This document shows, one piece after another, positions 48,801 to 61,800 of a stretch of DNA of 64,000 nucleotides. Position 1 is the first letter of the stretch. Every line of letters starts with the position of its first letter. A program made the translations under genes and the position numbers. Under the pieces are notes generated by a model that was given only the letters and a program-made list of their open reading frames with translations, made no database searches and was not told where the DNA came from. Source of the DNA: Dasyornis broadbenti (Eukaryota; Chordata; Aves; Passeriformes; Dasyornithidae); assembly GCA_013397935.1 (NCBI GenBank), contig VZRN01006295.1, positions 1,601,524-1,665,523 on the forward strand, written 5' to 3'.

Positions 48801-51800
48801 AAGAACAATGCTTTTTCCTCCACACTGAGATAATTTCATGCTTTATCAGCTGAAATATCTTAGGCTCCAACCTGGCTGTTTCAATGTTTTCTCCCACACT
48901 GGAGAGTTTTCACTTTTCAGAGCACAGAATTTCTTACTCACTTGCCTGTATAGGTGGTTTGGTATCATCTGTATGATCATCCAGCAGGATAATCTAGGCA
49001 ATTCAGCACTGACTGCCTTTAATCCTCTTTAAAAAGATTCTGAGTCAAAGCTAGTTAAGTATGAGAAAATGATGTATTCATGATTTCTTCGGTTTGCCAC
49101 ATTCACTTAAGAGGATGGAAGTGGGCAGCCTTTACTTCTACACAAGTTGCCATAGAATCAAGGGAGAAGAAAAGTGCTCAAAATTGAAAAAAAAGACCTT
49201 TTTTTTTGAAGTTTAGCAAATGAAAAGAGACGGTTAAAAACTAAGTTTACAAAGACTCAAGATCAGAGAAAGATGAAAGCTGCAGATTTTTACATCTGAT
49301 TTTTATTCTGCAAATAGCTCCTTACAATCTCTACCACTTTGTTCCAAAATTAGTTTACTCTGAAAAAGTAGAGATTCCAAAACTTTTTTTTTTCTTATCA
49401 TAGGATTATGTCACAACAGTTCCTTGGTAGTTTGGATGGTTTTTTTTCCTAAATGAATTAGCTAGAGGTAATTAAAAAAAAAAACAACCCATGTTCTCTT
49501 CCTGAAATATATGTTGTTCATTGCAGAGAAGAAACTTACCTACAGAAGGTTTTCAAGGGCATAGTACAGTTTTAAAAATTGGAGCATTCCCTTCATTGTA
49601 CTTAGAAATAGTTGCTTTACATGAGTGAATACATCTCTGCCTTAGAAATAATGATTATCATGAATGCAAATTCTCGATTTCAGGTTCATAAAAAAAAAAG
49701 AAATACAGGTGTCGTTAAGACCAACTGAAGGACAAGTTAATCTAGAATGAGTTGCCCTAGTTTTGAAATATTCAAAGCTTGTTACTTTACTGTCATGACT
49801 TTTAAGGAAGGAGTGACTTGAGTTATAAATGTTCTCTAGCAAACTAATACATTTTGTAGGTTAGGACTTCTGAATATCAATAGCTTAGATAAATACTGCA
49901 GAGCTAATGGCGTTGAACTTAAAATATCTGTGTATACAAATATATAGAATTTGTATTATACATATAAATAAAATATGGGAATGTAGAATGACAACAAAAA
50001 CTGGCAGCTGAACAGAATCCAGGAGTAGAATCTAGACAGAGTCTGTCCACATGCGTCTTTCCCCGTAGAAATAAAAAGAAAAAAATGTATTCTGTGGAAA
50101 CTACTTAGGGATTTTACAATCTAATGCACTTTTCTAAAGTAGTGAATTCTCTGTCCAGCTACAACATTGCTACTTCTATGTCAGTTAGTTAACAGATGTC
50201 TAGGAGGAAAAATTTGTGGTCCTTTTGTTTCACACTCCAGCAATAGCATGCGTAAGAGATTAGTTTTGCTGTGCTTATCAGCCTTCAATAGCCTTCTTCA
50301 GTTTACCATGCTCAGAAGAAGACATAACAGAAAACTGTATTTGGCTCTTTTCCCAAATTGTTCATAACACTGTAACAGACTTTATGCTGTGTCCCATAAA
50401 TGAAGCTTTCATTTAATTTTCAATTTGTTTGGAATGAATAGTAGCATCAATAATAAGGCCATTTTGAATCCATTGCAAAGTTGGAGAGAAAATAAATATA
50501 AAATAAGTATTTTTCCTTCTTACAACCAAGTTTTGAATATTAAAAAAAGCACCATCAATCAGAGAAAATTTAAAAATCAGCATGTAAAATCCTCTCTTTC
50601 AACATCAGTCTGCTCAGTGATATGAGTTTCCAAGAGAGGTCAGATGATCTGATTCAGATTTCAGGCAAAATGTAAATCTTCCATAGAGTCCAAACCGTTC
50701 AAAAATCCAAACCCATAAGAAAGTGGTGTACTGAACAGCAAATTTCTCAAATTTAATCAGGTTTGTATTCAAAATGATATAAAAACTTTTATTGCAGTTC
50801 ACCATCCTAGGTCTCAGACTTAGCATCAGAAACAGTGTCTCTATCAGTGTTATTTGGCCCATTTTACCTACAGTTCTTCAGTCTTGGGTTTTGGGTGTAC
50901 CTTAGCATGTGCAGTTATTCACTGCTATGAACATACATTTCAGTCTAGCTATGTGCTATTCCTGCCTGAAAAAGTGAGTGGCAAATCCTGAGCACTGACC
51001 AGCCACAGTCATTTAGCAAACTGGTAGATCACAATGAGGAAACGTTAGAATGTAACATAAATATTCGTATGTAGTGTTTGCTCTAACTCCAAAGCTCGTT
51101 TAACATGCATGTTGTAAATTGCCCATATTAATTCCCACCCAATATAATATAAAACTTGGATAACAACTGTGAGTAACACACATCAAATGGGGCCCACATG
51201 ATAATAAATTATCTTCCTGTTAATCTGCCCTGTAAAGTTTAAACTGTCACATTTCTATCTTCCTCTTATAGCTAAAACCAGTAAAAAAGTATAGAATATT
51301 AAGAACTATTGGTAAGGAAAACAAAACAAACCAAAGTATTTCAGTGACACTTTAAAATTTCCCATCCTCGAGAGCTAACAGCAGAAAAAGAGCAAGTGCA
51401 GAAAAGAATGACAAGGAGAAACCAAGGTCCATATTAAGAATCTTTCTCTGAACAGCTACTGAAGGGATAAGGGCTCTTATCAACTGAAAAGATGTCAAAG
51501 AAAATGCAATAATTGACAATAAAATCATTATAGACAGGACAACAACCTGAAGAGGTTGCTGATTGCCTCTCATAGTATGAGAAAAAGTGGGCATCTAAAC
51601 AAAATAACAGGAGGTACATTGAAAATAAAGTTTTGGGTACTTCATTCAGCATGTAACTAGATGGTACCACAGAAGTACACGATGAAAAAAATGTACATGA
51701 ATTCAGAAAACAAGAGAACTAATGGCAGAAAAGGTCTATCTTGACCTATTCAATATGAATAGATGGCATGCAATTCATGTACTTGGTTCGCAACTTGCTG

Positions 51801-54800
51801 GGAGCTGGGAGATGATAAAAAGGGAATAATCACTACATTCATGTCTTATTTACTTTCATTGTTAGTCTGAATCAGTGTAGGCATACTATTTCTTTTTTCT
51901 GGTATAAATCACGTCTTGCAATGTTTGTGTTCAAAGATGTCAAAAAGTAGCAGTAAATAACACTTTGTATCCTCCCATGCACATGGTCCTCCAGAACTGG
52001 GTGACTGCAGTAAACTCTGCCTGTAGCCATTTCCAAAAGTTTCTTGATCATTTCAGTTGCAGTTCTATGCTGTACTCATTACATAGATATGCAAGTTTCA
52101 GAAACTCTTTCAGGGTACAACTGTGGATCTCAGTTTTGGCATAAACATAAAAATACTAAATAATAAATTGAATTGTTGTCCACTTTACTTTGTGCGTATA
52201 AACCGTCATATGACCTAAATGAAAAATGAAATATTTTTAATTAAGGAATCAGATCTACAAGTATCTACTAGAATCAGTATCTGAAAATAAACTAATTGGG
52301 GATTCTAAAGCACAATCATTCAGCAGAGTCAGACATATACAGTTCTAATGGCAAAAATTTATTTTTTTTATCCCAAGCAGTTGACCAAAACTGATTCTCT
52401 AACACAAGAACATAATAGCAGCACTCTGTTAAGTTAAAAACAAAAATCACTTCAACAATGATGTGAATTCACTAACTCATAAGATTACTAAATGAGACAG
52501 TCTTACAACTGACTACAGGATTTTTACCTCTGAGTTTTGCAAACCCTTTGACCTTTACAGTTATGAGAGCTCAGTCATAAAAAAGAAAAACAAAGTGAAT
52601 GTTCTGAATGGTTTTGCAATGCTGCATTGGGGATATCTGAAATGCACATCTTTTTCTTTGTTTTGTTTTAGTTTGGTGGCATTTTTTGTTTGCTTGTTTG
52701 ATTTGTTTTTATCAATGTAAGTTTTTTTATAATCTACAGCTAACACAAGGTAAAAGCAGCAGAATCAGACAATGAAATAAGAGCTGCCGTCTCTCACAAG
52801 ATCAGACCTTTACAGGTAGCATTGTGACTTTCATTCAAAAGCTATAACAATTCAAATATAATGAAATGCTTTAGCAGCATGATGGCATTTTCAGTTTCCA
52901 AGCTGACAAAACCACTGTCCAGGATGTTCCAAGGTTTCAGTATTACTGAAAGCACTTCACAATTCAAAATGCTTTCAAAAGGTTTCTGCAGAGGCTTTGG
53001 CTAGATTTGAAGCAGTGAACTGTTAAAAAACTGGGAAAAGAAATATGCAAAATCATTTGGCAGGTAATTTTCTTCTCTGAGTGTACCCAAGGCTGTTTAA
53101 GAACAGCACAGGTATTAGCTGCTGCCTACTCATTCTGTCATGAGGGAATTCTGCTTCTGCAAACTGTACAGTATAGGCGAGGATGGCTTTCCATTGGAAA
53201 AGTAAAAATTTGGAGAAGCAACAAAATATTTGGGGTTTATAACACCCCAGATTTTGCAATTAGTGTTTACTTTATGTGATGATAAGGAGAAGAGGCAAGT
53301 ATAAAATAGACAGGGAAATGTAAGCAATATTTTACACAGTCATACATAGCAATAGGGAACCTGTGAGTTCTGTCATGGTCCATTTTCAAATTAAGGTCAT
53401 GTTCTCTCTCCTTTTTTTACTGTCAAAAATATTGAATTTCAGTTAAATGCATACTAAAATGTATTTCTAGCCCTTTATATGTTGTTCAGTAATATAAAAT
53501 AAAGGCAAATTGAACAACAATTAATGTAGGTGAATTCTCTTCCACCTTCACAGTACCACAGTCATCTAACAGCTATATCAATAGATGCACTGTAAGAAAT
53601 CTCACCTTCCTGGTGTTAGCTAGTGGGCTTAAAAACCTGAAAAAACCGTTTGTTGCCAGTAGATAAAACTTTAAAGTAGACTACTTCAAAATAGAACAGA
53701 ATTAAAAGACACCACCAACTAATCCAGTATTGACTCTCTCAGGGAAACAATAGAAAACTGTTGCCATTTCTGAGTGCAAAGAGGACAATGACTGGTTCAA
53801 ATGATCTTTTAAAAATGATGGGCAATCCTAAGGCTGTAAAGCAATGGGACAAAATTGTATAACGGGAGGACCTTCAACACAAGGTGAAAATCTGTTTTCA
53901 GCAAGGGTAGGCAGTGCTTCCATTTGTCTTGCACTTCAGGGCTATGTAGCAGAAGGATAAATGTGTTTCAAGACCAGCTATATAATACTCAAGGCTCATT
54001 TGAGCATTTAATTAGCTTTTTGAGTCAGTTTATTGGAGTCATATGAATGACAGATTTTTGGTGTTCCACAACAGTGGATTGTCAAAAGCTATTTCTTTTC
54101 ACTTTAGAGCACCCTGCCTTTTTATTTTCTCAGTCAGATGAGCAGCTGATGACCCAGCGCTGGTGATCCAGAGACTGTTTGCCTGCCTTTCTGCTCGCTG
54201 CACAGAACAGAAAGCCCTGCAGATGTAGGGAGCCTGTAATAAAGAGTTGCAAAGCAGAGCACTGCTGCTTTACAGCCAGTTTTCAGAAAACAGCGCACGA
54301 TAGTCTTGTAAACCATCACCAATTTATCTGCCATTCATGCCACATGCCACTGGTCAGCAGTTTTATTAGGAATGCAATGTCATAAGTTTATACACGCAGG
54401 GAGAAATCACTCGCTTGCCCACTTAGCATATCTGATTTGCACTGCAGGAGATGCACTGGCAGGTGGTACTGGTGAGACTAACTGTACAAAATCATTTTTT
54501 TCTATTAGCTAATTCAAGTATGCAACAACTGTACTTCACTAACCAGTCAAGCAGCATGGAGAAAGTATAAATTGATTTTTATGCTTCAAAATTTGGGTAT
54601 TATAACCAGAATGTAAGCATAGTTGGAAAATCACATTTATACTGGAAATAAAATACATGAATCTGGAGCATATATCATGCTGTGTTCCTATTCAGTATTA
54701 ATAGAGCAGAGGAGACAGAAAAATGAAATGAGTATAGCCTCATTTAGCTCCAGTGGCAGCACAAAGTTTTAAGAGATGATGCAACTTCCTGGTCTTGTAA

Positions 54801-55743
54801 AGCTAGCCAAGCTCTCTCTAAGGAAGAACATGATGTGGAAACAGATGCAAAGTCAGAATCACAAGAGATGTAAGATTTCCATGCTCGGTAATTCTCTTTT
54901 TGATAATTTATGATCCTGATGTAGACTCCCACCTCAAGTGATTTGGCAATCCAGTAAAACCTTTGGATTATCAGTGCTGGACAATACAGTGCTCTCTCTA
55001 TGACCCGTCTGTCCACAGACATTCCACAAATTTGTCTCGTCAGCAAAAGAGCACAATTCCTCTTTGTTGGTTACAACCAGGAGGTACTTATGTGCTGACT
55101 ATGCCCTGTCACCTCTAGGGGGTTGGAAATAGCTACAATCTCTTTTTTGGGCTACAGAACCAAAAAGCTGCCTTGCCCAAGCCATATGAGCTGTCACATT
55201 TTACAGGCCTAAGTCTGCATAGATGATTTATTTCCTCTAAACTTTAAAAGATGAAAGGATGTTTTATAATTCCTTCATCACCCATTAATCCTAGAATGTA
55301 ATTGGAAAACCATTATTTCTGTGGATCTGGTAGTAAGAACGTGGTGTGAATAGAAGATATCCTCAGATTTAAATTCAGAAGAAGTTTCTTATGTGCTCTC
55401 TTATATCAATTCTGATCTGAATTCATGAAGGTATTTACAAATCTGGGTTTAGACCAAGAGAACTGGGGTGAAAGTCAGTAAATCTCTCACTCTGCTGTTA
55501 TATTTAAAATCAAAATGAATCACATAACGTTAAATTAGACATATTCACTTAAAAAGATACAATTTTTTTTTTGAGGAAAAGTACTTCAATCCACCTTTCA
55601 AACTATGGGTTCCTGAGCAAAATACAAACTTAAAAAATCAAGCTGTAAATTAACTGATTTATCTTGAGAAGTAGTTTTTGCTCAGAGAACTTGTCTTTCC
55701 TTTAGGAACATTGTTGTATGAAATTTTGTGTAAAATTTCTGTC
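45819..55743. other. Gene-free AT-rich stretch
   Basis: About 10 kb with no gene recognised. Frames reach at most 100 codons (54744-55046, minus) and carry no domain. A short GT repeat lies at 48602-48616, T/G-rich low complexity at about 52645-52720, and a higher-GC block at about 54130-54480. The rest is ordinary unique-looking sequence. Confidence 0.55.
48602..48616. repeat. Short GT microsatellite
   Basis: Seven to eight GT dinucleotides (CGTGTGTGTGTGTGTGCATG). A simple repeat of modest length. Confidence 0.9.
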
Positions 55744-55834
55744 TGACGTCACACGTAATAAAATTGGAATCTGCAAGACCTTGAATGTCTGGCTTAACGC
55801 CACAGCATTATTTCCAAACGTCACAGCATTATTT
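55744..55834. promoter_or_regulatory. CRE-like motif cluster with tandem duplication (candidate)
   Basis: A perfect palindromic cAMP-response element TGACGTCA lies at 55744-55751. Two copies of AACGYCACAGCATTATTT follow at 55796-55813 and 55817-55834 (period 21 bp); the second contains the half-site ACGTCAC. CRE sites bind ATF/CREB-type factors in vertebrates. CpG-containing octamers like this are under-represented in CpG-depleted DNA, so the clustering is mildly notable. No TATA box or transcript start is evident, so a regulatory role is only a suggestion. The tandem copies fall inside an incidental 68-codon frame. Confidence 0.3.
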
Positions 55835-58800
55835 GAACCATTGTCAAATTGGGACAATTTGCTGATGATTTTACTGATATTGCAAAATGATGAAAAAATT
55901 TTAATTCAAATGGCAGTACAATAAGTTCTTTTGTAGGTGTTATCAAAGTTCCTGTAGAGAAGTTGTCTGTCACAAACATCTAATAGTGATAACAGAACTT
56001 GATAGTTTAATCCGTTCACTGCTCATTTTATATGAACATCGGGTAAGAAAAAGCCAGGTTTGTTTTAGTCTTAACACACTTGACAAAAGTAAATTCTCCC
56101 CTTTGTCTCTACTGTTCGTGAGTAAGGCATTGACTTAAAGAAATAGATAAGTTTTTTATTTTCCCTCTGGATCTCAGGAAGACTTTTGGAGAATGAAATA
56201 TTTCAGACAGAACATTTAAATGGGACATATAAAATGAGAAGTCACACAAACAGATCTCTCGGGAAAGTTAAAGGTGAATGAACCTGCCTGGAAGAGTCAA
56301 ATTAAATCACGTCTTCATAAAAATTCAGTCCCCTAAGACTGCCAAAGGAAAGCAGAGCTAGACTTCATCCCACTTGGATACCATATGTCAGTTACCTTAT
56401 AACCATGCTGTATAAACACACAAACGTTTAAGAATGAACGCCTTGAACAATACAAGTTCAGATGTATTCATTTACTTATACCTTCCTGACACTTGAAAGA
56501 TGCAAGTGTAGACAAGGAATGCAGAGATGGAATTATAAAAATAAACTAAATGATAAGCTGTGGAACTACAAGGCATATACACTGAGTTAAAACTCTCAGA
56601 TTCACAAGCAAGTACCGGAAGAATGCTTAGTGATCACCGAAGGGTCGTAACCCACATTCAGTATAGATTCTTATATAAGAAAATGAGAATTTTGACAGAT
56701 TGAGAAGTAAACTGACAAGAAAAACTCAATAGAGTGCTCTTTCTGTCCACTTGGCTGCATTCCTTTCTATCTTCAAGGAAATATTTGAAAGGATCTATTA
56801 GCTCCTCTTATCTTTGGTTCAGCATTATTTTGCCATCTTTATGGAGTTCTGTTAGGGCCAGCAGCATATCAGTCTGAAAGTTATTTTAAAATTTAGGGAG
56901 AAAAATGTCACCAAAAGCTGACATGATTTTCGTGAGCAAACAACTCAAGTACAAAACAATTATATGTATCTTTGAAAATATGAGAATACTTAGGTACTCA
57001 GAAACAAACAGTGTAGTAATATAGTTAGTGTGATCCAGGGACTGAAAGAAAAATGAAGCACTTGCACCTTTTATAAAGTAACTTTTTAGGTACATTATAG
57101 GAAAACCGACAGTGGTATCACAGTAAGTAATTGTTTAAAACATTTATTAAGCAGGTACTCAAGTCACACTTTATCTTACGATTGTTGAGATGGCACTAAA
57201 TGCCACTCAGCACTTTATGTGTGCTTCCCAGTACCAAAGCCAAATTTACTTCGAGTCACTTGTATTACATCATATAATATTCTTCAGTGAAGAGTTTTAT
57301 TTCTCTCATGTTCCAGATTTTTATTTTTTTTTTTTTTTTGAGTGTGTGTGATGAGATCACAAGTCAGTTTGATGGTAAGGAAGAATATTTGTCAAAAGTA
57401 CTGAATTTTTGACATAAAGGTAAAAATAATAATGGAATTGCTATGATGAGGGGAGCAACTGTGCTGAATACACTTCTGTAGTACTGTAAACACTTAGATA
57501 AGTACCTTACACAATAATAAATTATTTTGTTCTGCTAGCTTTTCTTAAAATGAACAATACACTACTAAAGAAAACCATGACCCTTGCTCTTTCTTTCAAG
57601 TCTGATGATAATTTTAGCCCTGTATTTGTAATTTACAAGCTGAGACATATGGATTTCCTAGTTTTCAGATGTGTGCTTCAATTGTCAGAGACCAAAAAAT
57701 CTATTAACAGTACAGACCCATACCATCCACCAGAAAGTAGCTAAAACTCCCACTATGAAGTGATTCTGAGCTTTTTCACCCTGTTATTTTGGCATGGGAT
57801 TTCAGAGAAATCTGTTCCATTGTAGTAATCGTAGAAATTTTACTAAAATTTTTTACCTGAAGGATAGTAAGTTTGTTTTACTCCAGGGATATAAGTTTAA
57901 AGCAACTAAAATACAATAGTAAATTTAACTTTTATACATAATAGTAATTCAGATAAACACTCTGCAATTTTTTTAAAACAATCCCTAAAATAGTTTAAGC
58001 TTCAATTTTCTTAGTCATTACTAATGTTATTATCTAGAACCACAACAGATTTGGTGAAAGGATGAAGGGGAAATAATAGACAGTTTGGAGACCTTTTTGT
58101 GATATTCTAGATGCAATCAGCTTAATAAGTTTACCATTTTCTTCACTGCTAAAAAGTAGGGTTTTTTTTCTGAACTTAGGATTCATAAATACTAAATTTT
58201 TAAGTAGACCCAACTGGTTTTCCCAGAACACATTTTCCAAAAAGCAAAGTCTCTTTAAGGTCAAAATGTTTTAATAATTAATCTTATTTCACTCACTTCT
58301 TCCTTCCCTGCTCTTTATTACCATATTAAGAACTAAATATTACCCAAATGTAAAGAAGAAAGAAAGACTTTAATTTTCTCTCTAAGACTGAAAAATTTGG
58401 ATTTGATTATATGAAAAGGAATATTTTTTAAATTACGGTAATTTGCAGCCAAAAGCTAAGTATGAATTCACAGGATTTTTTTTAATGAAACCTTTTGTAA
58501 TAACTAGACACTATTTTAAACTAAATACCCTGATACAAGACCTGAAGACTCCTGAATTTAGTGTCCAGAGCATGGCTCAGTCAAATTAATAGAATTACCT
58601 GAAACTGTATTGGCTTTTGAATCACAGTGAATCTTTGTCTAAAGCTTTCACATTACATTTGCGGTTCTTTTTCCAGTTCTGATGCATTTAACACACTACA
58701 GTGACTTTACTAGAAATTTCTGACCTTTCAGATTATTCATGAAGTGTAACACCATGAAAATGTCAAAAAAAAATCTGCTTCCAAACCTTAATTGATGTTG

Positions 58801-61800
58801 TAATGTGATTGGTATGAATCAACACATTCAACCCCTCTTACAAACACAGATATTCCAATAACATTGCAACAACATTTAATAGGAAGAGATCGAAGATATA
58901 ACGTCCCTTCTGAATTGCTATTAACATACTCTCTAACATTACTCAAGCAGTTTCCATAGTGACTGATTTTACACTGGAATGTAAAACATTCTTTGCATCT
59001 GTGTTATTTCTGCTTTGGAGTTTAATATTTAAGAGCACTTTAATGAATGTATATAGCACTGAAGTGGTAGCACAGGTGTATACTTATAGCCACTGAGAAT
59101 AACACTCATTTAAAGTTCTTTCTAGATATTCTCAATACCTAATATTATCTAAACTGAGTTACCTTCAAAAAAGGTGAACTTTAGAGTTCCCTGCAATTTT
59201 GCTTCACAGGTATGATCTCTTTGTTAAAGACTGTGACTGCTCTGCTTACAGAGTCCAGTATTATTTTTTTCTGGCCAAGCTGTAGTGTCTGTTCCTGAAA
59301 TGTCACTGAAAACTATTTTTGTTTTGTCTCATTGCCCAGCCAGTACAGGTGTACAGTTCTGTGCTTAGTTCTCCATGTTCTTCCTCAGGTGTCTTTTGGA
59401 TGGGGCTCCTTGCATCATTGTACTTGCATGGTTCTGCCTTTGCCTCTCGAATTTATATGTGTCAAATTCAAGGCACATCCTTTCAGACGTACTTTCTAAG
59501 CACAAAACTCTCAAGACACTTCACTGCACATGATTGGCTTCCCTATCAACACCTTACTTTAAAACGATTTGACATTTTATAAGCTACTTCTTGAATGATT
59601 TGACAAATGTTTGATCTTCTCTGGTGTTAGATATCAAACTGTGGTATCAGAGGAAGGGCTAACTGAAGTACAAAGGACTCTTCTGCTCAAAATGCTTCCT
59701 GTACTCTGACTCAGCCCAGAAAATGCTGCCTGTCATCTGTTGAGTTCATAATTCCCCAAGTTGAACTAATGGCTGTATAATACTGTGACTAAATCAGAAT
59801 CCCTCAAATGTGTTTGATGAGAAGTTTGATATGTTCTATTCCCTTCTGCAATTAAGCAAAAGTTAATAGCACCGATATTCTCTGTTGCAATCCTTTCCAA
59901 GTAGAAAAGATAACACTTTTTCAGGATCATTTACATTTGTGAAATATATTTAATTTTTCTTTAATGGTCCTTTGAAACAATGGGCTGTTCCTAACCTCAG
60001 AGTATTTTGATGGATTGTAAGCTACCACCACGACAAGGAGTTAGATGTTTATGGTTGCATGTTCTAGTTCAAAAAGTGTTTCAGAAAATAACCTCTGAAG
60101 TTAACTCATAATCCATCAACCCGAAACTCATAACTTTATGGATGTAATCTCTTCTTGGAGGTACTGCCGATCCCTTATGACTGATGTTATAGACCTCACG
60201 TCAGAGATGTTTCTATACTAACAATGCCTTTTCCATTGAGGCTACCTGGTTGCATGACTGAATGCCACTAGGTTATTTTTTAAGGAGAAACATGGAAACA
60301 GATTACAAAGGCCAGGAACTGCTGATAATATGTTGCTTAGTTCTTTGCAGGTCTAATCTTTGCAGTTAATGCCAGGTCAGAAGCAATTTCTGCCTCTAGA
60401 TTTTCATTACACATCCTCCTCTGTGTGGGTTAATGCTCATACTTTTGCCCATATTGCCTCTAAGTGCAACTTGGAAAGAGAATTGCTTGTTTCTCCAAAG
60501 TGTTACGACTGTTTCGTTTATCTCTTTTGAGAGAAAATTTCTTATGCTAACATCTGGCAACCAAGAATTATGACCTTTGTTATATCCTTAAAAATATAGC
60601 TGTATGTTGCAAGAAACACTTATATCCTGGAAAATAAAATAAATATCTAGGTAGCCTGCTCCATTTATAATACCCAATCCAACATTCTTTAAAGTCAACA
60701 AAAGATTTTGCTGAGCTCCATTGCTCCAGGATAGAGGAAGAATGATAACTAGATGGAGGAGCAGATCTAAAAGAGGACCGAAAATTACCATTGCATTCCT
60801 CTAACATGTCCTGCAAAATTAATGATATCAAGCAGAGGTCGTAGTATAATCAATACAGCATATAAAAGCTAAAATCATGGTCTGTTATTATATATGTAAA
60901 ATGTAACAGAGTAAGTTTTCATAATTTAATATTTAATATTACTATTTTGTTTGTGAGACAGGAATAGAGGAATAAAAAAGGTGAAACCTGAAAGCTGTTA
61001 CTCTTTTCCTATTAAGCAAATTCAAACCATAAGGACAGCCAGTTCTGGAAACATCAGCTATAGCTGTTTTTATAAATGCGTTGTTACTACAGCTTCACCT
61101 ACTACTTATCTCACAATTTTAAATTTATTCTTAGAAAAATCAAATTGAAATTATTAATCTCTGTTCTTTGAAATAACAGAAATACTACAAACTTTGAGAA
61201 GAGATTAGTAGAACAAATACTCATTTCATTAGTAAACTTTAGAAAATGAAGAATCAAAAAGCGATTCGTGTAAGTTTTGTTTATAAGGAGAAGAATCACT
61301 TTAAAGATTTTAAATTGACACAAATTTAGCTTTATAGATAATTTTTCAAAGAAAGTTTTGAATGTAGCTTGTCAGTCTGTCATTTATTTAGTTGGTTCAG
61401 TATTTTGTGCTGCTTCTTAATGTAGAGAATAACTTCAGTTTACAGCTTATAAATGTTTGAAATTATGTTTGCTTTGGGTAATGAATGATACAAATGAGAA
61501 AAATGTTTTATTCCAGTGAAAAATTCCTAGATTTCAATATTTCATCTATGCATCTTGGGTTTTCCCCCTGTTTTTCAGTTTTCTGTTTTGATTTTTCTCC
61601 TGACACCCTTCTTCTATTTCACATTGTCATTTTTATTCATGCTTATTGTGCTTAATCTTCTTTTATGTATAAAATATTTGGCCCATGTTTCATGTTTAAT
61701 GGACAACTCCTGAACTATTTTTATTTTACTAGACAGAGGAGACAAACTTTTGGAAAATATGACTTCACAACAGTTAAGATAAGAACATATATTTCAGGCA

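Noticed and set aside
54744..55046. 100-codon minus-strand frame considered as a possible retrocopy
   Set aside because: The peptide matched no family I know, and no poly(A) tail or target duplication was visible around it.
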